From assembly GCF_031877795.1 (NCBI RefSeq), contig NC_133933.1, positions 69,084,003 through 69,148,002 of the forward strand: a stretch of 64,000 nucleotides of DNA. Direction: 5' to 3'. The notes beneath the pieces are model-generated. The model saw only the letters and a program-made list of their open reading frames with translations. It made no database searches and was not told the DNA's origin. This DNA comes from Strix aluco (Eukaryota; Chordata; Aves; Strigiformes; Strigidae). Below are positions 44,001-56,400 of this stretch, in pieces; position 1 is the first letter of the stretch; each line of letters starts with the position of its first letter. Both the position numbers and the translations under genes were made by a program.

Positions 44001-47000
44001 AGTGTCCTGGATACTAATAAAGACTTCTGAAATGTAGCTCTGATACACCTCGTATTGTTTCATACTGGGTTTCCTCCACTGATTCCAAAAAGTTATATCA
44101 AAAGAAGGTAAGAAAGAAATCAAGCCCATCAAAATTTCAGCCTGAGTAGAGAAACTAGTTTACCACTTCCCAGAAGATAATTACATGGATAAAATTTGTA
44201 CAGGCGTTTTTACTACACTTTCTGACATTCATTTACTACTGCCTCCCGATTTTATATCAGATGGACAACTTTAAAATATATGAGACTGCTGTTTCTACGG
44301 CTTGTTAAAAAAAAGGTACGTGTGAAATATCTGAAGCAAACAGGAAAGAACAGTGTGTGATGGCAAGCCATAGCCACGTTATTCAGTAACCATTACAAGT
44401 GGCCCTTCAGGTTATTCAGAATCTAAAGATCTTTCCTTTTATTTGATGGAAAGGCTACACTGCCATGAAAGTAGAAACCTGAAGTAAAATTGAGGTTTTA
44501 TTTTGTTTTCTCAGCTCAATTCTTTTTTTATTGTACTTTCCAAACTCCAATTCTTACCTTCAGTTTGATTTTAAGTTTTTGCCAAAACATAACTCTTAAA
44601 GTTGCTGACCCCGGCCACATTGTGCTTTTAAAGGAGATGCTAACAGAAGAACAGCAGGAATAAATAGTTGTGCAGTGAATCAGCAGGTGTTTTTCAGACC
44701 CTGGAGGGAGTTGTGAAGTGTGATGAGCTCTGGACTGTATCTATTATTTGTTCTATCAAAAGAGGTCAAGAACTTTTCTAAAAGACTTTTTTAAAGTCAG
44801 ATAAAAATACATTGGTATAAATCAGTGCCTCTCAAAGAGTAAGAACAAAACGCAAATAGAATGACTTAGTAAGAAAGCACAGGATGCAGAATGAAGAAAC
44901 TTATGTTCTCAGTTCTGTCATGAATTTGCTACAGGACATCAGACTATATTATTTATTTACTTAGTATTATCCATTTATTGATGTATTTAGAGTTTATTCA
45001 TTTGCAAAAAGACACAAATGGCATAGCCTAAATATTGCATTTATAAAATTTATCTTGCATTTGTAAAAAGCATCTTTGCAAAGCTGACTCCTAAATTACA
45101 ATTCATTTGCTGCACAACAGTAATAACAATTATCTTCTCTATAGTCACAGTTTCTCAAGGATGGATCATTTCACTTTCTTGAGATAGCGCTCTCTATCGT
45201 TTTAATCTAGATTTCATTGCTCTGTGATTGGAATTTTGGCACATTTCCCCCCTTATGTGTGGTGACAATGTGTCAACACTAATGGGAAAGGCTACTTGTG
45301 CTTTTTTAGATTGATACTTTTTTTTTTTTTTCCTGGAATAAATGATATGTTTTTCTTGGGACTTTTGCTCCATTTCTTTATTGTCTCTCCATGTCGCTCC
45401 TTCTCTCATCCACCCAGACTCCCTCATGTTGTCCCGTGCTGGCTATCTTACGAACCTCTTCTGCAAACAGTGAACTATTAGTTCTGAGAGCAAAGCTCAG
45501 TGATCACAGATGCAGGCAACATAACTTCAGCTGATATGTCAAGAAAATCCTCTCCATAGTTTTGCTGAAAAGCTTTATTTCCATATTTTAGAATAAATTA
45601 ATTGGGAGAGTTCCACTATCTTCTTTCTGAGAGTCAAAATCCACAGGGAAATAAGATGACCTTCTTTACTCCAACTCTGATAAAAATGGCCTAAGAAAAC
45701 TGATTCAGAAAGCCCTTCAGCTCTTCATTCTTATTGTCTTAATGCCAACTTCCCTGTCTCTTCACAGTCATAAATTTGAGTTATTAGATCACTGGAAATG
45801 CAGGCAAATACAAATCATGACCAGAGATTTTAGAAGGAATGCCCACTTCAGCCTCACAGATTTTGCAGGCAGATTATTCAGCGATTTAATGTGAATATCT
45901 TATTTTCTTTTTCTAGCCTAATCATGCCTCTAATTATAAACTCTTTGGTCAGTTTTAAAAGCAAGGAATTGAGAAAATATCAGAAAATATTATTTCTTGC
46001 CAACTGCACATGGACAAAACTGGCAAGGGAATCTCATGACAGTGTTACACTCATACCCCTGGCTTGTCTCCTGACCCTCTTCTGCTTTTGGCTTTTTATC
46101 TTTTCCACTCTTCTTTCTCCTAAGGCGCGTGACTCAGCCTCGAACAGCACAGTTGTGGAGCTGGGGCTCGTGCTCTTTGGAGCGTCATTAAGTTGTTTGC
46201 TTATCCTGCCATTTGGGATTTTTTTGCCTTCTGGAACATTTCTCCCCACTGTTTCAGCAGGACTCCCTTCCCAGGCAGCAGTGAGTAGGGCAGAGCGGGT
46301 GCAATCTTTTCCCACCTTGCAAAGCCTCTGGCAGCCCCCCTGCCCCTGCTCTGACTGACACCCCTCACTCTGGGGCACACAGCGCGAGCCAAGCAGTTGT
46401 TAACAGCATACACAGGCAAGGCAGTAACAAGAAAAGAACAGAGAATTGAAAAGTAGCAAAGCACACTCCCTTTTCTTCCTCCTTATCCTGTTCATGTCTG
46501 TTGTACTGGAGATTTGCTTGTTTCCTTGCCTGTTTATTTCTGCTGGGAAACAGAGGGGTACAGGGCTGTGGGACCAGGACCCTGTGGCCACCACCAAGGG
46601 TTTCACAGTTGCTGCGTTTCATGAGATCCCTTTACAATTGCCTTGGCTGCAGAACTGGCACAGGCTGTTTTCTTTCCCCCCGTTTGCTTTCATTGGCTGG
46701 AACCAGCCTTTTTCCAGTTCCTTCCTTTTCTGGGATGCCAGTTAACACCAACAACATTGATGCCTCAGCTTTTCAGCCACAATTGTGAAAACTGATTAGC
46801 ACACCTCCTAAGCTTTGGCTTTTCACTATCAGCTGGCTAACCGATGATGCCACAAAACACCTCTTATACCAATGCCATGCCAAGCAGCAGATCTCAGGAT
46901 AAAATATTTCATATTTCCACTTATTGGGAACATTTTTTCCTAAGACCTTATCACCCTGATACAGTGCTTTTGGCATGGGGTGTAACTTAGGGAGCAGGTC

Positions 47001-49836
47001 AAAGCCTGGGATGCTCCCTGGTACCGCTGCAGCACCTGCAGCTCAGCATATCAAGGATGCACTGCCCTCCGGACAGCCCAAACATAAGTCCCCAGAATAA
47101 TGATGTCTTCCTTCACTTTTTGTCTGGCCATTACAGTTTGTGCTGTGTACTGGCTGCTTTACCATCCATGAAAGCTAGGTACCTCCTGAGGTTACCACAG
47201 GGGGCAAAGTTAATCCATTGCTGTGTTGGAGCGGGCATAGATACCGTGAAATAGAGGCAGAACTAGGGAGGAAAAATGGGTTATTTGGCCTTTATTTTCA
47301 GGAGAAGATTAGTCTGCTGGATTTCTGAGTAAACAGTAGGTAAACATTTAAAAACCAGTCTAGGCTCTGGCTTCTGAGGGGAATGTAGGTAGCACTGAAC
47401 TCCAGGTTTAAAGACAGTTAAGAGAAATCCCACTGTTTGTCTAAAATATCTTTTTTTTTCCTATTAAAAAAAAGAATGAAATTCACTGGTGAATTAGCTT
47501 AATATTTATCACTTAAAATCTGTTCATCACAAGATTTGGGATCTCCATGAAAAGCAGCCTTTTCTTTTTATTACTTACTCCTGGGGGTAGTATGCTTCTT
47601 GTTCAGAGGAAGGTGCAGTTCCTGCCAAGCTTTTAAGTTCTCCCAAAGTATATGGGTGACAGCAGCTATATACCATCAGTATATTTAGTTAGAGGACTAC
47701 ATTTAGAGGGGAGTTTTTGAACAGAAAGGGCTACAGTTGCATTACAACTCTTACTTCCATCAAAATTAGTAATATCCTATAGCTAGTAAGTTCAATTCAG
47801 CTCACAGGTTGAAGAAGGACTCTTTACAAGTGAGACAGGAGTGGAGACATCTGCCTAGACTGCCTCCATAGAGATTTTCAGAATCAGTTTTGGGTGGAAC
47901 TGGGGGAATGAGGGGATGAAGAAAGGCTGAAAAAGTTCTTCACAAATGTAAGAAGGAGTGATGGATACTTCCAGTCCCACCAATGCTGTGCTGCAAACTT
48001 GTCGATAATTTTCAGCAGTCCCTATTTCAACAAAGCAGCCTCCTGTCAGCTGGATGGCAAATAAGTAGTCAATTCTTGCATATCTGATTACCTAAAGATG
48101 GGACAGATTTTCTATGTGGAATCTTCTGTAATTCCACATGTACAAACTTAATGGTTGCAAATATCTGAATAACCCTGGTGCGAAGAGAGCACGAGATGGA
48201 GGAAGTACATCATCAGTTCAGGCTGTTCAGGATGCTTCACTTCCCACTGGACATTCCCCCTTGAAAACATTCCCCCTTTCTGCCAGACCTCGCTGTGAGC
48301 CTGGAGAGCTTCTCATCAATTCTCTGTGAAGCTCAACCTCCCATTCAGCTGAAGACTGAACTGAACTTTGTTTTTCTCTTGGCTCCTCCGCAGTCAGTGG
48401 TGTCACTGCCCTGAGGTCAGGTCTGGGCAGGAGGAATGAACCCCAGAGCATCTTCCAGGGCCACACATGATGAGCTGCCGCAGGTGTCTCGGCAGCTTTC
48501 TGACTTCTCCAGGATTATCAAATATGAAGACATTTGGGAGGTGGGAACAAGTGTGTAGTTATGGAGCTAGCTGAGTTTACGGAGAGCAGGCAGGCCCTTG
48601 AACAGAGCTGTGGGTTATATGAGGCGTGGACTCTGTTAGAGGAGGTCGCTTACACACCACATTATAACAGAGGAATCTTGTCACAGATGAGTTTAATCTT
48701 TGAAAAGATTTCCTCTCCTTCCCCAGCCTAAACAGCCTCTCATTTTTCACCAAAACATCAGAATAATTTCTATAAAAGTTGACATTACTTTTTGCACATA
48801 CCCCATGAGGAAACATGACCTCTTGGGATGTGGCAACAAATTGTTAGTGTCCTGGACTGCCTGACAGGTGGACATTTTACATGGAAAATATGTTACACAT
48901 GAGAGCAGAGCTAGGCTGACTTAACTCCACACCAAAGGCACTGCCAAAACCAAACTCCCTGCTGGAGCCAGTGCCCCTGGCGCTCCAGCTTCTGAAGCTG
49001 ACAGTGAGGCAGCTGTCAGACAGGGCAGTTACAGTGTCTTTTGTCAAATTTTCTTGTTAAGCAGACACTGATAAAGGGTGTATCATGCCTGCTCTACTTC
49101 AGGAAAAAGTGTTTAGGAATTCTCCTTCCTGAAAATGTTGCAAAAGCTACCAACTTTCCACCTCTGCCTTCCCTCCTACAATATCTGCAGGCATTAGTGT
49201 ATTAAAACACAAACAACCAAGACAAAACAGCAAGTAATGAAAAAGAGCACAAACAAGAAGCCTGCAACACTGCCAGATTATACAACAGCAATTCCCACTG
49301 GGGATAGCTTGGACAACTTGCCTCACTGAGGCCAGCGGGTCTGCTGAGAGCACTGGGAGGCTCCTGCACCAGGACCAGGACCAGGACCACACCAGGACAG
49401 GGCAGGCAGCCCCTGCAGGCAGCTCACCTGCACCCTCTGTAGCTTTCCCAGCTGCTGCAGTCCAGCCTCTGGACACTGCTTCCACCAAAGCTAGTAGGGA
49501 TGGAGTGACTCCTAGAAGCTCTCAACTGCGACAGTCTCAGTTTTCCCACAAATAATTGTCACGGGAGAAAGGTTGGCTTGTCTTTTATTTGCTTGTAGAA
49601 TAGCACATGAATCTGTGCCACGAAAAATCCCGGCTCCTACCATTGCAGACTGCAAAGGGATGCCATGGCTTTTTTTCCTCTCCACTATTTCTCACCACAA
49701 CTTTCTCACAATTTACAAGAATGAAGCAATGCCACGTGTGTGTGCTCGTTGCCCTAACTTTAGCTGACACAGCAAACACTTCAAATCCTCCCCTTTAGTG
49801 TGACTTTTCTGTTAAAAATCTGTGCATATGAACACC
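41005..49836. other. Intergenic DNA upstream of SLC2A12
   Basis: No supported gene. The longest frame, 45891-46358 (155 codons), is hydrophobic but has no family resemblance, and the opposite strand is equally open there. Poly-T tracts occur at 42728-42747 and 45317-45332. There is a short imperfect ACCAGG repeat near 49369-49390. Confidence 0.6.
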
Positions 49837-49874
49837 AGAGAGAGAAGGAAAAGAGAGAGAGGGGGAGAGAAAGA
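49837..49874 (+). repeat. 38-base all-purine tract
   Basis: An uninterrupted A/G run (AGAGAGAGAAGGAAAAG and so on), about 340 bp upstream of the SLC2A12 start codon. It has mirror-like composition and could form triplex DNA. GAGA-type tracts are common in promoters. No function is shown. Confidence 0.8.
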
Positions 49875-50129
49875 CCCTTTAAGCTAATGGGTAAGGAATG
49901 TGCATCGAGCTGTGTGTGGATGTCTGATGTCTCCAACTATTTGTTAAACGGCAAAAGCAATACTTCCGACAGACGGCCCTCCCCTCGCCTGCAATAGGCT
50001 CCCAAGAATAGCAACAGCCTGTGTCACTGCAAAGGGCAAAGCCTTCTGAAATAGCAACAAAGTTGTTCACAAACCACTTTGTGGCTTGCATTTGGTTTCA
50101 GCCAGCTCCAGCAACTTGTTGCCATGAGG

Positions 50130-50420
50130 AAAATAACCTGCGCTGTCCTCGGCGGCCGGGGAAGGACCGCTGCCCTGTGAAGTGTTCCTGTCCCAAGGTG
50201 CAAAGGGGGTGGCAATGGTACCTGGGCAGAGCACGGAGGACCTCAGCCAGCAGAGCCCGACGATGAGAGCAGGGGAGGATGAGGAGAGCAGGGGGGGCAG
50301 CCGCCGCAGCAGCCGCCGCCACCTCCGCAAGCTCCCGGCTGCAGCAGGTAAAGTGGCGGGAGCTGAATGCCAGCTCTTAGCCAGCAGCAGCGTGCCCGCT
50401 TAGCTAATGCTTGGGGCTGG
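50130..50420 (+). promoter_or_regulatory. SLC2A12: CpG island at SLC2A12 exon 1
   Basis: A sharp local rise in CpG and GC (GGCGGCCGGGG, GCCGCCGCAGCAGCCGCC) in AT-rich surroundings, spanning the first coding exon. No TATA box is evident just upstream, so a dispersed CpG-island start is expected. Confidence 0.7.
50215..50347 (+). CDS. SLC2A12: SLC2A12 exon 1 (cytosolic N-terminal tail)
   Basis: Encodes residues 1-44 plus one base: [20 protein letters not shown], an acidic stretch, then an Arg/Ser-rich segment ending LRKLPAAA. The donor is GTAAAG at 50348. The phase (one base carried over) fits the exon-2 acceptor exactly to make G45-C46, matching the human junction ...RG-CG. It starts MVP like human GLUT12 and has a good start context (G at -3 and +4). 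The rest of the tail is strongly diverged, and the human LL pair near residue 12 is not present. Confidence 0.8.
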
Positions 50421-53400
50421 GGGAAAACAGCCCTGCAAAGCCAACGGACTCTCAGGGCACGCTGTCTTGATTTCTAAAAGTACAAGAGGGGAAAATGTGA
50501 GTAAGGAAGGGAAATGCTGTCTTGAATTTTGAATGAAGGTTTATGTGATACTTTTCCCAAAAGGCCTCAGTCCTACTGTTCATGCATGTGCTATCTGTTG
50601 TGTAAATCCTTTTCCTTTATGAAGATCAGTCACCTGAAAAATCAGAGAAGCCTCTGTCGTCTAAGATAAGAATGGTGCTCTACGATAAGAATGGTTCTCC
50701 GGTCCTTGCATGCTCAGGAGGAACGGAGCCCTTTTCAATGAGGTGGAGGGAGGCCAGGCAAGCATTACACCTGCTCATGCAGGGGGAAAGTATGGGGTCA
50801 GGGGACGGGGACTCCCTCCCATCTTTTCTCCCCTAGAATTTCAGGAAGAGGCAGAGTTTCTGTGCTGACACCTTGAAAAATCAACTGTAGAATTTCTTCT
50901 GCAAAAGATTTTTGAGTGCTGAAGCAGAATTTTGTAGCTCTTCATCTTTGCTGTCCTACCCAGCCAGTTTTTCTAAGTTACAATGTGGTTTTGCATCTTG
51001 GCTTTCTTTCACTGGTGGTAAGATCAAGGGGAAAATGACCCACAATCATGACTTTTCTCACCCACAAGACAGCTGTACCCAAACAGGAAAGCACGGTTGT
51101 AAGCCAGAAATGACTATGTCTTAAGCAGGTTTTGTTCACTTAAAAATGGATTAACTGATTAACCCATGAATGTTCAGCTACCACAGGCACAAATGTCTTG
51201 TTGGAGTGCAATAGTGATCAGTCCAGCAACATCTACTGATACCTGAAAGCAGAGGTTAATCAAGAACAGAAAGCCAGTCGGTGCGCAGATATATTTAACA
51301 TTACCTTAGGGTATGGGGGGAGCAATGCAGATGGTTATACGATAGCATTATCAAAGGGAAGCACAGCAGTTACAATAAACAGACGGCAAAGTTACTGCAG
51401 CACAAGGGCTACAGTTAGAAGAGTACGTGCAAATTACAGGCTTGGCCTTACCCTGAGAAATCAAAGCAGTAACCTGAAGAATTTATAATTATAATTGCGA
51501 ATTAAAAGAACTTGGTGATTCTTACTGGAAAATAACAAAACAAAACCCAAATCCCATTTAATATAATGAAGAGCCAGGCTGCCTGTTGACGTAATGAAAA
51601 TACACGGCAGAGCGCTAAGAGAGATGGAGAGATGTTCAGGGTGGATCTGTCCAGGATCTGAGTTCCCTGTCTTTCCATCAGTGCCAGGGATCTTTTGTTT
51701 GTGATATTCAGATATTACTCATATAATGCATTCATCATTATAGTATACAAAGTATACAATTATAGTATACAAAGTATACAATACTTCCCACCATCGCAGG
51801 AATTTAGATGTGTGAAAATGTGCAATACATTAGCTTCCTTCTGCCTTTTTAGTTCTATTTAAAAAATATTTGGTTTGGTTTTGACTTTTACACCTGGGTG
51901 GGAGGAGTCACATTTGTCAAATGGTCATGATTCTACATGGCCCTGACTATTTTTGGGTAAATTTAATATTTTCTGAGATTTTCCACTCTGCTTGCAACAT
52001 AACTTTGTTCCAAAGCCGCCATGTGTTTCATCTCATAGGGTCTTGTTGGGTAACCATTTTAGATCCCATGCCAGACTTCTAGATGGACAGTTAGATCAGA
52101 TGTATCCTAGCTAACAGGAGAAATGAACCCATTGAGCAGCTACTGGATCTAAAGAAGCCTCAGGTGTTAGAATAGATCACCAGACAATCAGACAGCTGGT
52201 TGAGACACCAAAAGTGACTGTGACAGTGCAGCAAAGATCATGATGACATGAAAATGGGATAATCACCTTTTACAAAAAGCAAAACGATTATTTAATTATG
52301 CAACAATTCCCAACACATGCCATTAAATATTTATCCTACAAAACCATGTGATCCACAAGCTACACACCTTAGCTAAATGCTCCTCTAAAGACAGTTTGGG
52401 GAATTTTAAACACTATTTCCCTGTAAAGGCAAACATTTTGTATGTCAGACAGCACTCAGAGAGGAAATATGTTATGAAAGATAGCTTAAAATTTTCAGGT
52501 ACAGATGCTGTAGTTTTAATATGTATCATGGACAAAAGTAGATACCTTGTTCTATTGAGAAAGGGAGATTCTATGCTCTGGATTCATATCTATGCAATGC
52601 ATTCAACTCATCATGATTTTCTAACCTGTGCTTGTTAACCAAGGGTTTACAGAGCTTGATTTCACCTTCCAAATGTCTAAATAGATCAAAGAATCCCCAA
52701 GGATTTGAAGAACAGATATTTGACCTTCCAGGAAAATACTTTCCCTCCCAAATTGAGACGTTTCTCACCTCAGGTTAAATCAAAGTCAACAGAAGAAAGC
52801 ACCATGTTGGAAGAGACTGTCAAGTCCCTGCCTATCAAAATAGATGTAGTTGCACAGGTCACATAAAGAAGTAATCTCCCCCCCACGCTCCATCCCACTA
52901 GTTTTCTGTATGCACACTGCATGTTCTCTTGAGAGAAAGGAAAGAAAAACTACATCTCAGAAATCTCAGTGTCTGGACTAATGTGGAGCGTGGTTCTGCC
53001 AAGATGAGCTGGGAAGGGCTCCCAGACACCTTTCCCACAGCTCTCCTGCACATGAAACGGGGGAAAAGTGGTGTTCCCCAGCTTAGCCTGCTTGCAGATC
53101 TTCCCTGGCACAGATCATTTATCTGTAATGCCCATAAAATATGTGCACAGACCAAATATTTATTTTGCCTTTGGAAGGAATGTATTTTCTCAAATAGGTG
53201 CTTGAAAATAAATAAAGGGGCACATCCTTACTACTTGGCCCCATCCATTCTCATCAGCAGTACACTGTGCTATACTACAACTGTGCTTCGTCTCCTTTTC
53301 AGGAACCAAGCGTAAACATCTCTAGCAAATGTTCTTAAACATAAGTTTGTTTGGCAAGTAGTGCTGCTTTTGACCTGAGTAACAGTTGTGAGAAACCATT

Positions 53401-56400
53401 TTGTTTACACGGGGAAACTGGAGAATAGACTTTCCAATCACTTGTTACATACCAGCCACACACTCATTAGCCATAGTGTTTGTTGCAGGCAGGAGAATTT
53501 CTCTGGAAGCCATCATTAAAATATGTTATTCCCTTGGGCTGCACACTGCCATGTATTTTGTAGGCATCTCATAAAAAGAGGAATATCCATTTTAAGAAGC
53601 CTTTTTTTAAAAAAAGGAATGCCTAAGAACTGCCAGCAACATCATTAAAAGTGACACTTAAAAGGATTGTGAGTACAACTACTACAACATGCTTTATCTG
53701 GAAATGTTAAAGCAAAACATATGCTGAAGTCAGGGCGAATTTTGTCTGGAGAAAGACCACGAAGGAAAACTGAGCAGAGATTTCAGGGTTTAAGTCAGCA
53801 GGCAGTTCTGAGCAGGCAAGTTTTAGGTACACCAGTTACAACAAAACTTCATAGTGATATGAGGACGTTTCCTACCAGAATAGTGCCTGTGAGGGACAAG
53901 AGACACTGAGTTAACTGCTGGGGTTTTTGTTGCTAATGCAGAAAGACAATGTGTCTCCCTCTGCATCACATCAGAATCTGCTTTTCATTCAGGGGTCTGC
54001 TTTAGCTACAGCCCTCCACTATTTCTATATGACCATGGGCATGTGTCACTGGACACATGAACAAGTAAAAACAAACCAAGGAAACATTAAGACATTGGTC
54101 AAGCTGCTGCACTTGGGGAAACAAGAAATATATGGGCTTGAGTGCTTCCCTAGCAACTTCCCAGGTGTCCAAGCTCCACACCCAGCTTGTACAGCCTCTC
54201 GGGTTAAAAACAAACAATCACCTTGGTTGCTCTGATCTGAGGACCACAGGCTGAGGAGAGCACAGTCTGGATTGTAAAGAACAGTGCTGTTGATGGACTC
54301 CATCAAGATATTTGACTTGGTACTGTAATTTTGAATCAGAAACTGGAACCATACAAAACTGACAGTCACACATTTAAAGAATTAAAAGCTGTGCAGGACA
54401 CAGACCTCAAAGTATCAATAGGAGACACTGCCCATACTGCCCTGTATGTAGTTTAGCTTAAACTCAACTTTTGTCACTCTGTTACTTAACATTTTTTCTC
54501 AATTGCCTGGAAGAAGATAATAGATTACTTGTGGGTGATAAAGGTGATGGGTGATTAATAAGCGGAATATGTCACTGACTCAATGCAATTTGGATGTCTT
54601 GGCCTGCTGACTGCAAGTGAATGTGCTGTCTGGGGTTCCTCTTGGCTAACTTTAGACATCTGCATCTGAGCAAGCCGCACAGATTCCTTTTATAGACAAT
54701 GGAGAGAAATAGGCATCTGACCTACTTCACACATATAGAAGTGCCTATTTTTCACAAGTAGTTACAGGCAAAATCTAGGAATGTTGTAGATTTCTCACAG
54801 TTAGGTAAGTTGAACCCATTCTATATATTTTAATGCAGACAAACATAAAGTTTGCATTCCTAGCTAGGGTGCAAGAAGACAGGCCATATTTAAAGGAAAG
54901 GCAGTGCCTTGGAAAGAACCCAGTTAGAAAAGAAGTTGGTTATCCTGGAGGATAACCAGCAGAAGATGAGTCTTTTATGCATCTGTGACAATCCTTAGAT
55001 GAGTAGAGGGGGAGATGTCTGCCAGGAGTGGGACGATTATGTCAAGTTCCTATCTGGCACTGGGCAACCTCTTTGGAAGCACTGGGTCCGGCTCATAATT
55101 TATGGAAAATGTTGAGCGTCTGAATAATGTTCAGAGAACAGGGCTTTGAATAATTAAGGAACTGGTAAACTTGTAAAGCCTCACAGGCTAAGTAGCTTAT
55201 CAAGGAGAGATCTGTGGGATGGCTCGATGACAGGTTATAGTGAACACAGCTAAATGCAAGCAAATGGAGAATGGGATCTGATGGCTGGAAGCTGAAGTTG
55301 CAGAAATTAAGTCTAGAAATAATTTACAGATTATTTACAGTGAAAGCAATTAACCATTAGGACAACTTATGACTTAGTCATTGGCTTTCAACTACTAGCA
55401 ATTTTTAAATCAAAGCTAAATATTTTAAATGGCCTAGTTCAAGTAAAATGTCATTTAAACATGTCTGAAGGGTTATGTTGTGCTGTTCATGAGTGTCCGA
55501 CTAGATGACCGCAGTGGTCTCTTTTGGCTTCAGAATATATAAATTAAGGCAAAATCTTAGGTTAAATCTACGTGGCCCAATGACATAAAATACAGAGATA
55601 TCCAAGAAAGCACAAATATCAGCACTGAACAGTAGTTTGGGAAGAGCACTGTGATCAAATCAGGAGTGTAGCTTCTGATACCCAATCTCATTCATTCAGC
55701 ACAACACTGTGTTGTTATCAGCCCTGATTTCCAGCAGATTCATTGGAATCTATGTCTATTTTCCAGATCTATACAGCAAGCGGACAAGTCAAAATTATAA
55801 AGGGGAGGGAGCAATTAGATTTTGCCATGATAAAATGTATATTGCATGCATGCATTGGAGAATGGAACACACGTAGCAGAAAGCAGCTTAACTGGAGTCA
55901 GTAGTACCTCCACTGAAGTGCTGTTCAAAGTGTGAAGGATGTACAGCAGGTCCTTACCCTAACCCACACGCTAACATATGTTTAAAATAAGTGCAATGAT
56001 CTTGGATACTGTGGACCTAAAGGAAGAAAAAGCTTTAGACATCATACAGACATGGACAACAATAATATAAAAAAAATTGTTCTATCACCAGAGCATTTCG
56101 CAGATTTGTTTCTGACATTTTCCTCAAGCTGTTCCACCTCCATCGCAACAAATCTACCATCCAACCCCACCTTCTGAAAGACTTCTCACAATACTCCCAT
56201 TTCCCCCATGCCCTTATGGCCCATCATAACAAAACCATGCATTTTTCACCCATCCCTTGTCTATCTCTGGTTTGCCAGCCACCCGAGCCCAGAGACAGAG
56301 TGGGCTGAGGGGTGCTGGGCGCACTCAGTAGCTTGGGGTTGCTGCCGCTTGGCTCAGATGGAGTGAGCTGAAAGCCAGGTAGGAGAGCGGATAGGTGATA

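Noticed and set aside
45891-46358. 155-codon hydrophobic plus-strand frame
   Set aside because: No recognisable family or repeated-domain pattern, no splice context, and equally long open frames on the opposite strand.
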